DNA from: Bog-473 sp036502025
GTDB taxonomy: Bacteria > Actinomycetota > Acidimicrobiia > Acidimicrobiales > RAAP-2
DNA length: 64,000 nucleotides
Reading direction: 5' to 3'
Assembly (NCBI GenBank): GCA_036502025.1
Contig: DASXZJ010000144.1
Span: forward strand, 62,001-126,000
Shown in pieces: positions 35,715 through 44,678 of the stretch; positions within the stretch are counted from its first letter, which is position 1, and each line of letters begins with the position of its first letter. Position numbers and translations under genes: made by a program. Below the pieces are notes generated by a model. That model saw nothing but the letters and a program-made list of their open reading frames with translations, was not told the DNA's origin and ran no database searches.

Positions 35715-36332
35715 GTGCCGGAGCCAACACGATCAGCGCGGGGCGAGAGAACCCGAGAGGCTCTTCGCCGGGCCGCGCACGTGCGATTTCTCGCCCAGGG
35801 AGTCGAGGAGACTTCCGCCGAGCAGATCGCTGCCGATGCTGGCGTCTCCCTCCGCACGTTTTATCGGCACTTCGCGTCGAAGCAAGAACTTCTTTTCGGT
35901 GACTATGACGCGAGCCTGGACTGGTTCAGGTCTGCCCTGGAAATGAGACCGCGCGGGGAGTCAATGACACAGGCTGTCCTCGGGGCAATCTATTCATTTC
36001 CTTTCGATCATCGGAGCATGTACGAGATCGCTTCCTTGCGCGATCACGCCCTTGACCGGCAACGCATTGAGCGGCACGTCAACCAGGTTCAGGCTGAGTT
36101 TGCCGTCGAGCTCGAGCGTCACTTGATGTGCCAGGGCGAGCCCCTTGAGGGCGACGCCAGGTTCCTCTCCACGGTGACTGCTCAATGCGTCGCTGCCGCC
36201 ACCTTTGCCGCAGTGAACGCCTGGATGAGCGGCGAACACAGCGATCTCGACGAGCTGTCCCGGCTGACCGCGTTGGCCCTCAGCGTGGTCGAACGCGGCC
36301 TGGCCACCTTCACCCCGGCCGTCGAAATCTGA
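35715..36332 (+). CDS. TetR family regulator of adjacent FAD oxidoreductase locus
   Basis: A protein of about 205 residues with HTH GVEETSAEQIAADAGVSLRT followed by FYRHFASKQELLFGDYD. The C-terminal ligand domain resembles the MftR/TetR_C subgroup. GTG 35715 follows AGGA at 8 nt. Nearly identical 14-bp inverted repeats occur just after the gene (36339-36352) and before the next minus-strand gene (38423-38436), so it probably controls both the oxidoreductase and the DUF2834-like gene. Confidence 0.85.
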   Translation: MPEPTRSARGERTREALRRAAHVRFLAQGVEETSAEQIAADAGVSLRTFYRHFASKQELLFGDYDASLDWFRSALEMRPRGESMTQAVLGAIYSFPFDHRSMYEIASLRDHALDRQRIERHVNQVQAEFAVELERHLMCQGEPLEGDARFLSTVTAQCVAAATFAAVNAWMSGEHSDLDELSRLTALALSVVERGLATFTPAVEI

Positions 36333-36338
36333 GACAAA

Positions 36339-36352
36339 TGTCAAATTAGACA
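36339..36352. promoter_or_regulatory. Operator TGTCAAATTAGACA before FAD oxidoreductase
   Basis: A 14-bp imperfect inverted repeat with 4-bp perfect outer arms TGTC/GACA, 31 bp before the start at 36384. It matches the operator at 38423-38436 in 12 of 14 positions. Likely the site of the TetR regulator encoded just upstream. Confidence 0.55.
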
Positions 36353-36383
36353 CAACTGGCGAGCCTGGCTACGGTCTCCGCCG

Positions 36384-37949
36384 ATGTCCGATTTTGACGT
36401 CATCGTTATCGGCGCAGGTCACAATGGCCTTACCGCGGCCGCGGTGATGGCCCGAGGAGGACTGAACGTCCTCTGCCTGGAAAAGAATCACTTCATCGGC
36501 GGAATGTCGTCCACCAACGAGTTGACCCGGGGCTACCGGTTTGAGTTGGCCGGGTCGATCCAATTCCCGATCCCGAACGAGATCTACGACGATCTGGGTT
36601 TTGGTTCGTGCCCCATCTACGAACCCGAAGTCCAGTCAGCCAGCATCGGCCCTTCGGGCGAACCACCGATTCTCCTCTACAGCGACCCTGAACGACTCCT
36701 CGAACACCTGAGCGACAAGCTGGGTCTCGACGCGGTGATGGGAATGGCCGAAGTCGCAGGTTGGGCCGAGGCGCCCGCCAGAGCAATCGGGCGCTTCGAC
36801 GTGCGTAAGCCGCCAAAGTCGCTTGACGAGATGTGGGCTTGCGCATCGAACGAGGGCGAGCGCGAAGCCATTCGCACGGCAATGTTCGGCAGCGTGATGG
36901 ACGTCATCGACCGCTTTCTACCGGATCGCGAGAAGCATGCTCAGGTTCGCAGCATGTTGAGTTTCCTCGCCGTCAACTCCACCTATCGAGGTCCGTATTC
37001 CCCGGGCAGTGCGCTCTGTCTGGCCTTCGCGCTGGCCTCTCCCGGAGAAGCGACGATGTCGAAGGTTAAAGGCGGCATCGGAGCGATGGCCGAACACGTC
37101 CGAGATATATTCGAACGGCACGGTGGCGAGCTGCGGCGACATGTCAAAGTCTCGAAGATCATCATCGCGGACGGCCGAGTCCAGGGGGTGGAGTGCAACG
37201 ACGGTGAGGTAGTGACCGCTCCCGTGGTTGTTTCAAACCTCGATCCCACGGCCACCTTCACGCAATTGCTCAGCCGCGATGCGCTACCCGACTCGTTCAC
37301 GCAACGGGTGGACGCGATCGACCACCGAGCCGCGTACTTTCAAATTCACTTTGCCCTCAGCGGACTACCGGAGTTCTCTGCCCCCTACGAGATGCTCAAC
37401 GAGGGCTCCCTACGGCGCAATGTGACCCTCTTCGGCACGGCCGAACAGATGCAACGCGACTACGAGGGCTGCGTCCGCGGCCTTGTGCCGGAATCACCCT
37501 CGTTCAACCTGGCCATACCGACACTCGACGATCCGAGTTTGGCGCCTCCTGGCAAACATGCCGCAAGCGGCTTCGCCTTCTACTTCCCGATCGCCACCAC
37601 TCGGGCGGACCAAGGCCGTCTCCGGGACGACATGGCCAATCGAATCGTGGAGAAGATCGCCACGGTGGCGCCGAACTTCCCGGAACTGATTGACCGGCAG
37701 TTCAACTATCCGGCCTACACGTACGAGTTGATGTTCGGCTGTACGGGCGGAGACTTCACCCATGGGCTGCTACAGCCGGAATTCATGGGCCCATTCCGGC
37801 CGGGCCCGCGCGGCTGGGCCGACAGCCCGATACCCATCGACGGTCTGTACCTTTGCGGTGCCGGTTGTCACGGGGGGCCCGGGATTACCTTCATCCCCGG
37901 CTACAACTGTGGCTACGCGGTGCTTGACGCCGCAGAGGGCCGGGTGTAA
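36384..37949 (+). CDS. FAD-dependent oxidoreductase, phytoene-desaturase/PYROXD2-like
   Basis: A 521-residue NAD(P)/FAD oxidoreductase. The FAD-binding Rossmann motif is VIVIGAGHNGLTAAAVMARG, followed by CLEKNHFIGGMSSTNEL. It ends with LYLCGAGCHGGPGITFIPGY, the C-terminal FAD motif of the CrtI/PYROXD2 group. Members oxidise or desaturate lipids, carotenoids or retinoids. The absence of other carotenoid genes nearby argues against a carotenoid role. The promoter holds a TetR-type operator. The 3' end overlaps the convergent membrane gene by 37 bp. Confidence 0.87.
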   Translation: MSDFDVIVIGAGHNGLTAAAVMARGGLNVLCLEKNHFIGGMSSTNELTRGYRFELAGSIQFPIPNEIYDDLGFGSCPIYEPEVQSASIGPSGEPPILLYSDPERLLEHLSDKLGLDAVMGMAEVAGWAEAPARAIGRFDVRKPPKSLDEMWACASNEGEREAIRTAMFGSVMDVIDRFLPDREKHAQVRSMLSFLAVNSTYRGPYSPGSALCLAFALASPGEATMSKVKGGIGAMAEHVRDIFERHGGELRRHVKVSKIIIADGRVQGVECNDGEVVTAPVVVSNLDPTATFTQLLSRDALPDSFTQRVDAIDHRAAYFQIHFALSGLPEFSAPYEMLNEGSLRRNVTLFGTAEQMQRDYEGCVRGLVPESPSFNLAIPTLDDPSLAPPGKHAASGFAFYFPIATTRADQGRLRDDMANRIVEKIATVAPNFPELIDRQFNYPAYTYELMFGCTGGDFTHGLLQPEFMGPFRPGPRGWADSPIPIDGLYLCGAGCHGGPGITFIPGYNCGYAVLDAAEGRV

Positions 37950-38374
37950 CGGATCTGTCGCTCTACGAAGGCCAGGTACATCGCCATGGAGAAGGCGAGG
38001 CTGGTGAAGAGACTCATCACGAAGAAGATCCACGGGATCCGCAGACCCCTTCTTCGTCCATCAACGATCGTCCACAGCGGCAGCAGGACGACATTGACGA
38101 TGGTGTAGTCCTGCGCGGCCGAGTCCGATGCCCAGTTGCTGAAGAGTGCCTTGATGTAGTTGACATAGCTCGCCTTATGCCCGTAGAGGTGGACGTAGCG
38201 GACATTGAAATACCAGCCGAGACCGAGCGACACCAGGCCCACGAAGTAGAACACCCCTTCGAGAGCCGAGATCCGACCGGCTCCGCCGCCGACGAAAAGT
38301 CGGCGGTTGACGTAGAAGGCGAGGGCGGTGCTCAGCACACCGAGAATGCCGTAATAGAGAAGTTGACTCGTCAT
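37913..38374 (-). CDS. DUF2834-like membrane protein
   Basis: A 153-residue protein with four hydrophobic helices (QLLYYGILGVLSTALAFYV, GVFYFVGLVSLGLGWYF, IVNVVLLPLWTIVDGRRRG, WIFFVMSLFTSLAFSMAMYL). The third and fourth helices with the intervening D-G-R-R-R resemble DUF2834 proteins; function unknown. GGGAGGGG precedes ATG 38374. A perfect TGTCAA-TT-TTGACA operator lies upstream, so it is probably coregulated with the FAD oxidoreductase that it converges on. Confidence 0.68.
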   Translation of the reverse strand: MTSQLLYYGILGVLSTALAFYVNRRLFVGGGAGRISALEGVFYFVGLVSLGLGWYFNVRYVHLYGHKASYVNYIKALFSNWASDSAAQDYTIVNVVLLPLWTIVDGRRRGLRIPWIFFVMSLFTSLAFSMAMYLAFVERQIRYTRPSAASSTA

Positions 38375-38422
38375 TTCCCCTCCCTGCCCCCCTCCCGGCA
38401 GGCTGCCACGTAGGTTTATATG

Positions 38423-38436
38423 TGTCAATTTTGACA
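38423..38436. promoter_or_regulatory. Operator TGTCAATTTTGACA before DUF2834-like gene
   Basis: A perfect inverted repeat with 6-bp arms around TT, 48 bp upstream of the membrane-protein start. It is the best-conserved copy of the element also present at 36339-36352. Confidence 0.6.
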
Positions 38437-38654
38437 GTTGTGGCGGCCCGACCCGGAACTCCGATCGGAAGGTCCGGCGAAGGCCCCGGAACCAAATCGC
38501 TGGGAATGATCAGCCGATGGATAGTGACGTGAGGCGCTCGCCCCGGAGCACAACCAGCCGCAATTGCGGTGAGAAACCCATCACGGGTTCTGTGATCGGA
38601 CCGGGAGAAGGACCCTGATGCGCTGTTCGCCGAAGTTGGTGGTTTCGAACACGA

Positions 38655-39176
38655 CTAAGTGGTTAGGGCGTCACTCCGATGCGGCAGCACCCAACCTGGG
38701 CGGGGGAAGTGACAGGTGTACCCATTGGGGTAGTGCTCGAGATAGTCCTGGTGCTCGGGCTCTGCCTCCCAGAATGGCCCAGCTGCAGCAACCTCAGTGA
38801 CAACGGTGCCCGGCCACAGGCCGGACGCTTCGACGTCAGCGATGGTGTCCTGGGCTATCCGACGCTGCTCGTCATCGACGTAGAAGATCGCCGATCGGTA
38901 GCTTGTGCCGCGGTCGTTGCCCTGGCGGTTCAGGGTCGTGGGGTCGTGTATCTGGAAGAAGAACTCGAGCACCTCACGGTACGACGTCTGATCCGGGTCG
39001 AAGGTGATCTCGATCGCCTCGGCATGGGATCCATGATTCCGGTACGTCGCGTTGGCGACATCGCCCCCGGTGTACCCCACTCTCGTCGACAGGATGCCAG
39101 GGCGCTTCCGGATCAGGTCTTGCATCCCCCAGAAGCAACCACCAGCCAGGATCGCCTTTTCCGTCTTACCACTCAC
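38655..39176 (-). CDS. msrA: Peptide-methionine (S)-S-oxide reductase
   Basis: A 173-residue MsrA. The catalytic GCFWGMQDLI motif lies near residues 13-22, followed by RVGYTGGDVANATYRNHGSH, HAEAIEITFDP, and FFQIHDPTTLNRQGNDRGTS. All are family hallmarks. It repairs methionine-S-sulfoxide in oxidised proteins in the cytosol, with thioredoxin or an equivalent reductant. GTG 39176 follows GGAGG at 6 nt. Full length for the family. Confidence 0.95.
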   Translation of the reverse strand: MSGKTEKAILAGGCFWGMQDLIRKRPGILSTRVGYTGGDVANATYRNHGSHAEAIEITFDPDQTSYREVLEFFFQIHDPTTLNRQGNDRGTSYRSAIFYVDDEQRRIAQDTIADVEASGLWPGTVVTEVAAAGPFWEAEPEHQDYLEHYPNGYTCHFPRPGWVLPHRSDALTT

Positions 39177-39564
39177 TTCACGCCTCCTTGTCTCTCACGG
39201 TCTGCAGGAAGATCATGGGCCCGTGCCGCTCGCACCTATAGACCCAACAAGAGATGCTAGGAGGTGAGCTGCCCACGACAGTTACAACACCCCTTGACCC
39301 AACTTCATTTCCTCATGGGATGCCGGTCCCAGACCGCACTGCTTCTCCAGCTATGGCGGCTTCGCCGATTACGCTGAAGTTGCGCATCGCCTTCGACGGC
39401 GCCTTCCGAGGTGCGCCGCGAGCCGTCCTCAACGACCCTTTGGGAGCGCCTGAATGGCGGAGGCAATTCGCAGAGCCCATGCCGGGTAGGGACATCCTCA
39501 GAATCTGACCCGTGACGCTGGCGCCGCACCGCGAATGCCCACTGGCGGCGGTCAGACACGATTC
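39177..39564. other. Intergenic region between msrA and stress protein gene
   Basis: About 390 bp with no supportable gene. Short open frames on both strands lack ribosome-binding sites in the right place or recognisable sequence. It contains the msrA promoter region. Confidence 0.4.
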
Positions 39565-40050
39565 TCAATCGCTTGCTGCGAGGTGTTCTGGAGCAATGAG
39601 GACCGGGCGGCGGGCGTGCGACGCCAGGGTGTGCGAGACACTGCCAAGCAAGGTGCTTCGTAGGACGCCCCGACCCCGTTGGCCGCATACGATCAGGCGG
39701 GCCGAGAGGCGGTCGGCCGTCTCCAAGATTGCCCTGGGAATACCCTCGAGGGACTCCTCGATCATCGGTGAGGCCTTGTATCCGTGCTCGCTCGCTCGGA
39801 GCGCCCCCTCTTCGGCAACTGATCTTGCATAGGACTCCTCCTCGGCATCCAAGTCCCCGCCGCCCGTCGTCGTGCCCGCCGCGAAGGCGCCGGCGAGTGC
39901 CAACCGCGTTGCGACGGTTTCCCAAACCGTCAGGACCACAACGTCCACCGGTCGGGCGACCAGGTCCGCCGCGGCTCTCATCGCTTCTCGCGACCCGTCA
40001 GACCCGTCGAAGCAGAACAGCACGGGACCACTTTGGCTTCCACCTGTCAT
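39565..40050 (-). CDS. Universal stress protein (UspA family)
   Basis: A 161-residue single-domain Usp. It begins VLFCFDGSDGSREAMRAAAD and carries the ATP-binding motif CGQRGRGVLRSTLLGSVSHT (G-2x-G-9x-G-S). The ending HARRPVLIAPEH is typical. A cytosolic ATP-binding stress protein. GGAGGAGTC precedes the ATG at 40050. Confidence 0.93.
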   Translation of the reverse strand: MTGGSQSGPVLFCFDGSDGSREAMRAAADLVARPVDVVVLTVWETVATRLALAGAFAAGTTTGGGDLDAEEESYARSVAEEGALRASEHGYKASPMIEESLEGIPRAILETADRLSARLIVCGQRGRGVLRSTLLGSVSHTLASHARRPVLIAPEHLAASD

Positions 40051-40084
40051 GACTCCTCCACCTTTCTCCTCTGCAAGATCTCGG

Positions 40085-40419
40085 GCACTTCCGAGGCCGG
40101 CAATTTACGCGGCCCACATCAACGTTTTCGCGGCCCGTCGTGCGACACCGAAGGACCTTCCAATTTCATCGACACGACGATTCCGTAAAGATAGTCACCC
40201 AAGTTCTCCCGACCCCTCTTTTCAGGGCTGGCCCCTTTGCGCAGGTCCGGCACACGACGGGCAGCGGACCTCCTCTTCGAGGACCTGCTCGATCGTCAAC
40301 GCGACCTTCGGTCCGATCCGTTGGTAGTTCAGGACGCGGACATCTTTGAGACCCACCAGGGCGGCGAGGATCTCGTTAGGGTGGCTAAGGACGAAGGTGC
40401 TTCTTGTTTTTAGGCTCAC
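40085..40419 (-). pseudogene. Remnant of an ISL3-like transposase
   Basis: From 40419 to 40222 the minus strand encodes ILAALVGLKDVRVLNYQRIG, then VALTIEQVLEEEVRCPSCAG. This resembles the N-terminal zinc-ribbon region of ISL3 transposases, but only the first CxxC is present before a stop. Further along (about 40180-40085) another frame reads RRVDEIGRSFGVARRAAKTL, an HTH-like piece. Together this looks like a truncated and frameshifted element. No terminal repeats were found. It lies about 115 bp from tRNA-Gly. Confidence 0.42.
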
Positions 40420-40533
40420 ACCAAAAGCTTGAAGCGCCTTCGCCTAATTCTGGGGGACCTCCCGCCAAGCAACTCCCCGCTGACGTCCGAAGAGCCCCAT
40501 AACAGTGGTCGCCCAAACGGGGTTCTGGCCAAA

Positions 40534-40608
40534 TGGAGCGGAAGACGGGATTCGAACCCGCGACCCCAACCTTGGCAAGGTTGTGCGCTACCGCTGCGCC
40601 ACTTCCGC
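40534..40608 (-). tRNA. tRNA-Gly (anticodon GCC)
   Basis: The minus strand folds as a complete cloverleaf. The acceptor GCGGAAG pairs with CTTCCGC. The D arm is GGCGCAGCGGTAGCGC. The anticodon stem CAACC/GGTTG closes the loop TTGCCAA, so the anticodon is GCC. The T arm contains GGTTCGAATCC. Discriminator T and CCA are encoded (40537-40534). No introns. Glycine tRNAs are frequent integration targets, and a transposase remnant lies nearby, but no attachment repeat was seen. Confidence 0.95.
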
Positions 40609-40736
40609 GTGGACTGCAAAGACTACCGCGGCCCGGGCTCGGCATGCGAAAGGCAATCTCCGAACCCGCCGACCCACCTTGAGCTTCCCAGTCTGCCGCA
40701 GCACGCCGGAAATCCAGTTCCCTGGCCCGAGCTGCA

Positions 40737-42524
40737 TCACCCCCAAACCCGGACCCAATCGATACGGGTGGTTGCTGGAAGGGGTGTGGTTCCCGGCTCA
40801 TAGGAATCACCCTGGGTCCCGAGTGCCTGGGTAAGGGCCAGGAAAAACGGCTGATCAAAGGGCTGGGGCGCTACGAGAGGTGCTGCCGGAATCGGGTGGT
40901 CAACTAGGCAGACAGCCCCGTTGTACAGCACCGTGATCGACGTGGGCGTCCACTCCAATCCATAGGTGTTGAAACCGTATTGATTTATTTCACAGTCATA
41001 TGCAGTGACGTTCGGATCTGCGGTGCCCGCGTTGTAGTGGATGTAGGGGATATCAAGGGCTGAAAAGACGCTGTAGGACTCGGCGAAGTCCAACTCCCCC
41101 GAATCGGGCCACGTACTGCCGTACTTCGCGCTGTTCTGCGGCCACAACCAGAACGTTTCCTGCAACCCCTGAATGGCGGCCGCGGGGAGCTGCGCACGAA
41201 CCTCAAACACTCCAAACGCCTGACTGAACAGGCCATCGGTCGACACCATGCCAGAGGTGAAGGACGTCATGAAATTGCCAAATGGATCGCTGCAGGTGAT
41301 CGGGGACGTCTCCTGGCGTGCCACCAGATCCAAATATCCGTCAGCCACAAATACGTTGTTGGGACTACTTACGTAGCACACGGTGGATGTGCCTGAGCCA
41401 GTCGTGTAGCCACTATTGAAAGTCTGCTGCATCACCCACTTGCTTTCGTCGAGAGACGACTCGTTGAACTCATCATCGAATGTGCAGGCGAATGACCCCG
41501 TGACTCCCAACGGGACTGATCCGCTGCAGTCGTTCGCTCCGCCCGTCGCCACTTGACCAGGGGGACTCGTCGTAGTGGTGGTCGTCGGTTCCGATGGAGG
41601 CGTGGTTGGAAGAGTGATCTTTGGCGGTGCAGGAAAGGTAACTGAGCTGCCATCCGCTTCCACCAAGGAATAGGCACCGGACTGCGGATCAACGATCATG
41701 CCGATAACAGCAACTCCCCGACCGCCCAATGATCCTAGGAATCCGGCATCACCGAAGTTGAACACCCCACCGTCGGAACCCACCAGCCAGTACCCCTCTC
41801 CATCGGGCGAGGGAGCCACTGCAACAATGGGATCATCAAGGCGCATCGCGCCGGTCGAGCCACGGAAAGTCGCATCGCCAAACGAGAAGATGCCGCCGTC
41901 GGAGGCCACCAGCCAGTAGCCACCACCGTGAGTGGTGCTGGCCATTCCCACAATCGGCTTGTTGAGTCGGATCGAGCCGGTGGAGCCGTAGAACTTGGCA
42001 TCGCCAAACGAGAAGATGCCGCCGTCGGAGGCCACCAGCCAGTAGCCACCACCGTCAGCGGTGCTGCCCATTCCCACAATCGGCCTGTTGAGATGAAGTA
42101 CTGACGAATCGGCTGAGTCAATGGGTCCGACTCCATCATGGGAGGTGACAACGCCGGCACCAGTCACGGTCCAATAGCCGCCAGCGGGGTCGGCAGCCAT
42201 CATGGTCCCCCCGCCGTAAAAGGGCTGGGCCACCGCTCCTTGAGCGATAACCGTGGGTGCGGCTCCAACCGCGAGCACAAGAGATCCAGAAGCGGCACAT
42301 ACCGCCATTAGTAGGGCAACGGCGACAGGAACTCGCTTATCCGTCAGCCCGCTGCCGGACGGTCGCAGGCGCGACTCAATGAGAGCGACGATCGACGATG
42401 TTCTGTCCTTCCCACGGCCTGGACCTGACACGCGGTCATGGTGGACGGACGACCCGCTAACCGGTAGGAGGCCATCGCTCGCGTATGGTGCTGTCCCCAC
42501 CCAGCGAGTATCCGCCCCCAACAT
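40737..42524 (-). CDS. Secreted GH16-like glycosidase with N-terminal propeller-type repeats
   Basis: Up to 595 residues. After a hydrophobic export segment (VPVAVALLMAVCAASGSLVL), four full copies and one partial copy of a 42-residue repeat (GGYWLVASDGGIFSFGDAKF type) span about residues 115-297. A Pro/Thr linker (PTTPPSEPTTTTTTSPPGQ) follows. The C-terminal domain is GH16-like, with the catalytic DSGELDFAESYS (Glu-x-Asp-x-x-Glu) and EFNESSLDESKWV near its start. It probably hydrolyses beta-glucans or galactans outside the cell. The start codon is uncertain, as the first 65 residues before the export helix look unusual. Confidence 0.8.
   Translation of the reverse strand: MLGADTRWVGTAPYASDGLLPVSGSSVHHDRVSGPGRGKDRTSSIVALIESRLRPSGSGLTDKRVPVAVALLMAVCAASGSLVLAVGAAPTVIAQGAVAQPFYGGGTMMAADPAGGYWTVTGAGVVTSHDGVGPIDSADSSVLHLNRPIVGMGSTADGGGYWLVASDGGIFSFGDAKFYGSTGSIRLNKPIVGMASTTHGGGYWLVASDGGIFSFGDATFRGSTGAMRLDDPIVAVAPSPDGEGYWLVGSDGGVFNFGDAGFLGSLGGRGVAVIGMIVDPQSGAYSLVEADGSSVTFPAPPKITLPTTPPSEPTTTTTTSPPGQVATGGANDCSGSVPLGVTGSFACTFDDEFNESSLDESKWVMQQTFNSGYTTGSGTSTVCYVSSPNNVFVADGYLDLVARQETSPITCSDPFGNFMTSFTSGMVSTDGLFSQAFGVFEVRAQLPAAAIQGLQETFWLWPQNSAKYGSTWPDSGELDFAESYSVFSALDIPYIHYNAGTADPNVTAYDCEINQYGFNTYGLEWTPTSITVLYNGAVCLVDHPIPAAPLVAPQPFDQPFFLALTQALGTQGDSYEPGTTPLPATTRIDWVRVWG
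41637..42180 (-). repeat. 42-residue propeller-type repeat array in GH16 protein
   Basis: Tandem 126-bp units encoding GYWLVASDGGIFSFGDA-type repeats. Two adjacent units are almost identical for over 50 bp (around 41875 and 42001), pointing to recent duplication. The same unit occurs in the CAP and S53 proteins. Confidence 0.8.
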
Positions 42525-42596
42525 CCCTCGCCCGTCTCACCGCGCGGCTGGAGGACTGTAGGAAAGAGTGCCCACGTGCGCTTAGCGCGTGCAGTG

Positions 42597-44678
42597 CTAG
42601 TCGAGTGACAAGTTCAGGGCGCGAGCAAGAGCTGGGCAAGGAGACACTCCCAAATCGTTGAGCATTCGATTAGCCCGCTCGAGTGTGCTGCGTGCCCGAT
42701 AGATGTGACCCGTCTGAGCGTAAATTTCGGATGCCTGGAGGTAGTAGGTCTCCTCAAATGGCTCCGCTTCGATCAATCGTTCAAGCAATGTAAGCGATCG
42801 ACTGAGATCTCCCTCGTCGAGGGATCTGGCGAGCAGAAACTCGAGCACGCGTACATAGAGGAGGGAGAGCGAATCTCGGCATGATCCCGTCCAATCGACA
42901 TAGAGATCATCAGGAAGCAGCTTTCCGCAGTACGCGGCGATGGCGTCTTCAGCCAACTTAAATGTGTCTCCAGGGGAGCAATCCAGCGTCAGGGCCTGAG
43001 AAGCCAATTCTTCGAAGCGTGCGACATCCGTCGATGCTGACGAAGAGAGACAAATGAAGCTCCCTTCGCGCTCAAGCAACTCTCCAAACGCGGTACGGAT
43101 TCGCCACAAGATATTGCGCAGCCGCCGGCTACCGACCCCCGGCTCTGTCTCGGGCCACAAGAGCTCCACTAACTCGTCAACTGACACCTTTTTTCGGATT
43201 GCCAGGATTTTGATCGTCTGTGCGGCACGGCTTTGCGGAAATGCGACCTTCACTCCATTCCGCCACACGGTGAAGCCCCCCAACAGCGAGATACTCCATT
43301 CGGTCATTCCAATCCATGGCTCGTTGTCCACCCGGTTGGCCGGATTGCACTCGTAATCAGATGCGACTGCTGTATCTTGAACCAGTGTCAGGATCGTGAC
43401 GTCCCGAACTAGCTCTTGCTCCACCACCTTGGCCAATCCGAGCGCTCCCATTGCTTCAAAGAGTCGACGGGCGTGCTCAAAATGAGACTGAGACTCCGCT
43501 GACCTGAGCGAAGCGGCGAGACGCACACCCATGCAGAGTTCAGCTTGTGCCTTGATCATGGGCGACCTGTCACTGTTGTCTGAAATCCCCTGCAGGGTCT
43601 CCACGGCCGGGCCCAGATCGGATTCAACCAACCCCTGAAGCAATTCCGTTGTTCGACTGAGGCACGCTACGACTTTCAGCGCGGGCTCGAGCGCATGAAC
43701 CAGTCTGTATGCGTCGTTCTCTGACCCAGTTAGAAGAAACATGGCTCCCATGAGGGGAGCCAAAAAGGCTGTGAAAGATCGAGCCGCCCCAATCTCAGGG
43801 ATCGAATCCATTGCGGAGCGCAGCCAGGTACGCGTCATCGTCCGGCGGCCCGCCAGTAATTCGTTCAGAGCCATTGTCATTTGTGCTTCGATTTTTAGAA
43901 TTGGGTTGCTACCCAATGCCGCTGGCAGTATCAGCGCAGACAGCTCTGGCGGATTGTCGGAATCACCCAGGATCACGCTGAGATATCCCGACATTGAGGT
44001 TGCATGGGCAGCAATGTCCACCAGCCCAACCTCATCGGCCAGAATCGCGGCCTCGCTCGCTAAGACTCGGGCCTCGGAGAAATTACAGGACGTCTGGGCG
44101 ACCAGTGCCTGCACTAGGGCCGTTGCGGCCCGCAATGGTCGCTCGTCCACCGTGTCTGCGCAGCAACGAGTCCAGTCACACCAACGATTTGTGAGCTCGT
44201 CAGAACCCGTCAGAACTGTGCCGGCCCCGATGACGTAGGCCACCTCCGGGGAAGGAGCAGAGGGATAGGACTGTTCGACGATCCGGGATACCGGTCCCGC
44301 AATGTCATTGACGGTGTCGACGACTAAGCCAGCGCAGAATCGGACGACACCGTGCATGGCATGAGTCAGTGTTCCCAAATGGCCAGTTAACGATCCGACC
44401 GAGATCAAGGCAGCGGTCGTTTGATCGCGCGCCTCCTCATATTCGGCACTGAGGACGAAGCGAGCGGCCGCGTCCAGATGAGCGAGAACGCCTCCCACCG
44501 TGGCGTCGTTGCCGTGCGACCTTTCTCGATCGGTTATATGGTCCGTGTCATCAATTCGAGACGAGCACCGTTCACGTCTAGCGCGCTCGTCCACCGCGAC
44601 GACACTCGATTCTGAGCCGGTTGCGAGCTCGATGACTGATGCCGAGGTCCGCATGCCGCGGGTGTATTCGATTGCCAT
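42597..44678 (-). CDS. TPR regulator with C-terminal SARP-type DNA-binding and BTAD domains
   Basis: About 693 residues from ATG 44678. The N-terminal 450 residues are helical, TPR/MalT-like (ALVAQTSCNFSEARVLASEA, ALEPALKVVACLSRTTELLQ). Then comes an OmpR-like winged helix (WSISLLGGFTVWRNGVKVAF, RAAQTIKILAIRKKVSVDEL, LLWPETEPGVGSRRLRNILW) and a bacterial transcriptional activation domain (ARFEELASQALTLDCSPGDT onward, ending in TPRs). Canonical SARPs carry the DNA-binding domain at the N-terminus; here it follows the TPR part. No ATPase motif was seen. Likely a pathway-specific activator of neighbouring secreted genes. Confidence 0.75.
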   Translation of the reverse strand: MAIEYTRGMRTSASVIELATGSESSVVAVDERARRERCSSRIDDTDHITDRERSHGNDATVGGVLAHLDAAARFVLSAEYEEARDQTTAALISVGSLTGHLGTLTHAMHGVVRFCAGLVVDTVNDIAGPVSRIVEQSYPSAPSPEVAYVIGAGTVLTGSDELTNRWCDWTRCCADTVDERPLRAATALVQALVAQTSCNFSEARVLASEAAILADEVGLVDIAAHATSMSGYLSVILGDSDNPPELSALILPAALGSNPILKIEAQMTMALNELLAGRRTMTRTWLRSAMDSIPEIGAARSFTAFLAPLMGAMFLLTGSENDAYRLVHALEPALKVVACLSRTTELLQGLVESDLGPAVETLQGISDNSDRSPMIKAQAELCMGVRLAASLRSAESQSHFEHARRLFEAMGALGLAKVVEQELVRDVTILTLVQDTAVASDYECNPANRVDNEPWIGMTEWSISLLGGFTVWRNGVKVAFPQSRAAQTIKILAIRKKVSVDELVELLWPETEPGVGSRRLRNILWRIRTAFGELLEREGSFICLSSSASTDVARFEELASQALTLDCSPGDTFKLAEDAIAAYCGKLLPDDLYVDWTGSCRDSLSLLYVRVLEFLLARSLDEGDLSRSLTLLERLIEAEPFEETYYLQASEIYAQTGHIYRARSTLERANRMLNDLGVSPCPALARALNLSLD

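Noticed and set aside
39254..39508. 84-codon plus-strand frame after msrA
   Set aside because: No ribosome-binding site at the ATG and no protein-like features. Lies in the msrA promoter region.
41637..42180. CRISPR-like periodicity from 126-bp repeats
   Set aside because: The repeats are in frame, encode a conserved 42-residue protein unit and have no unique spacers.
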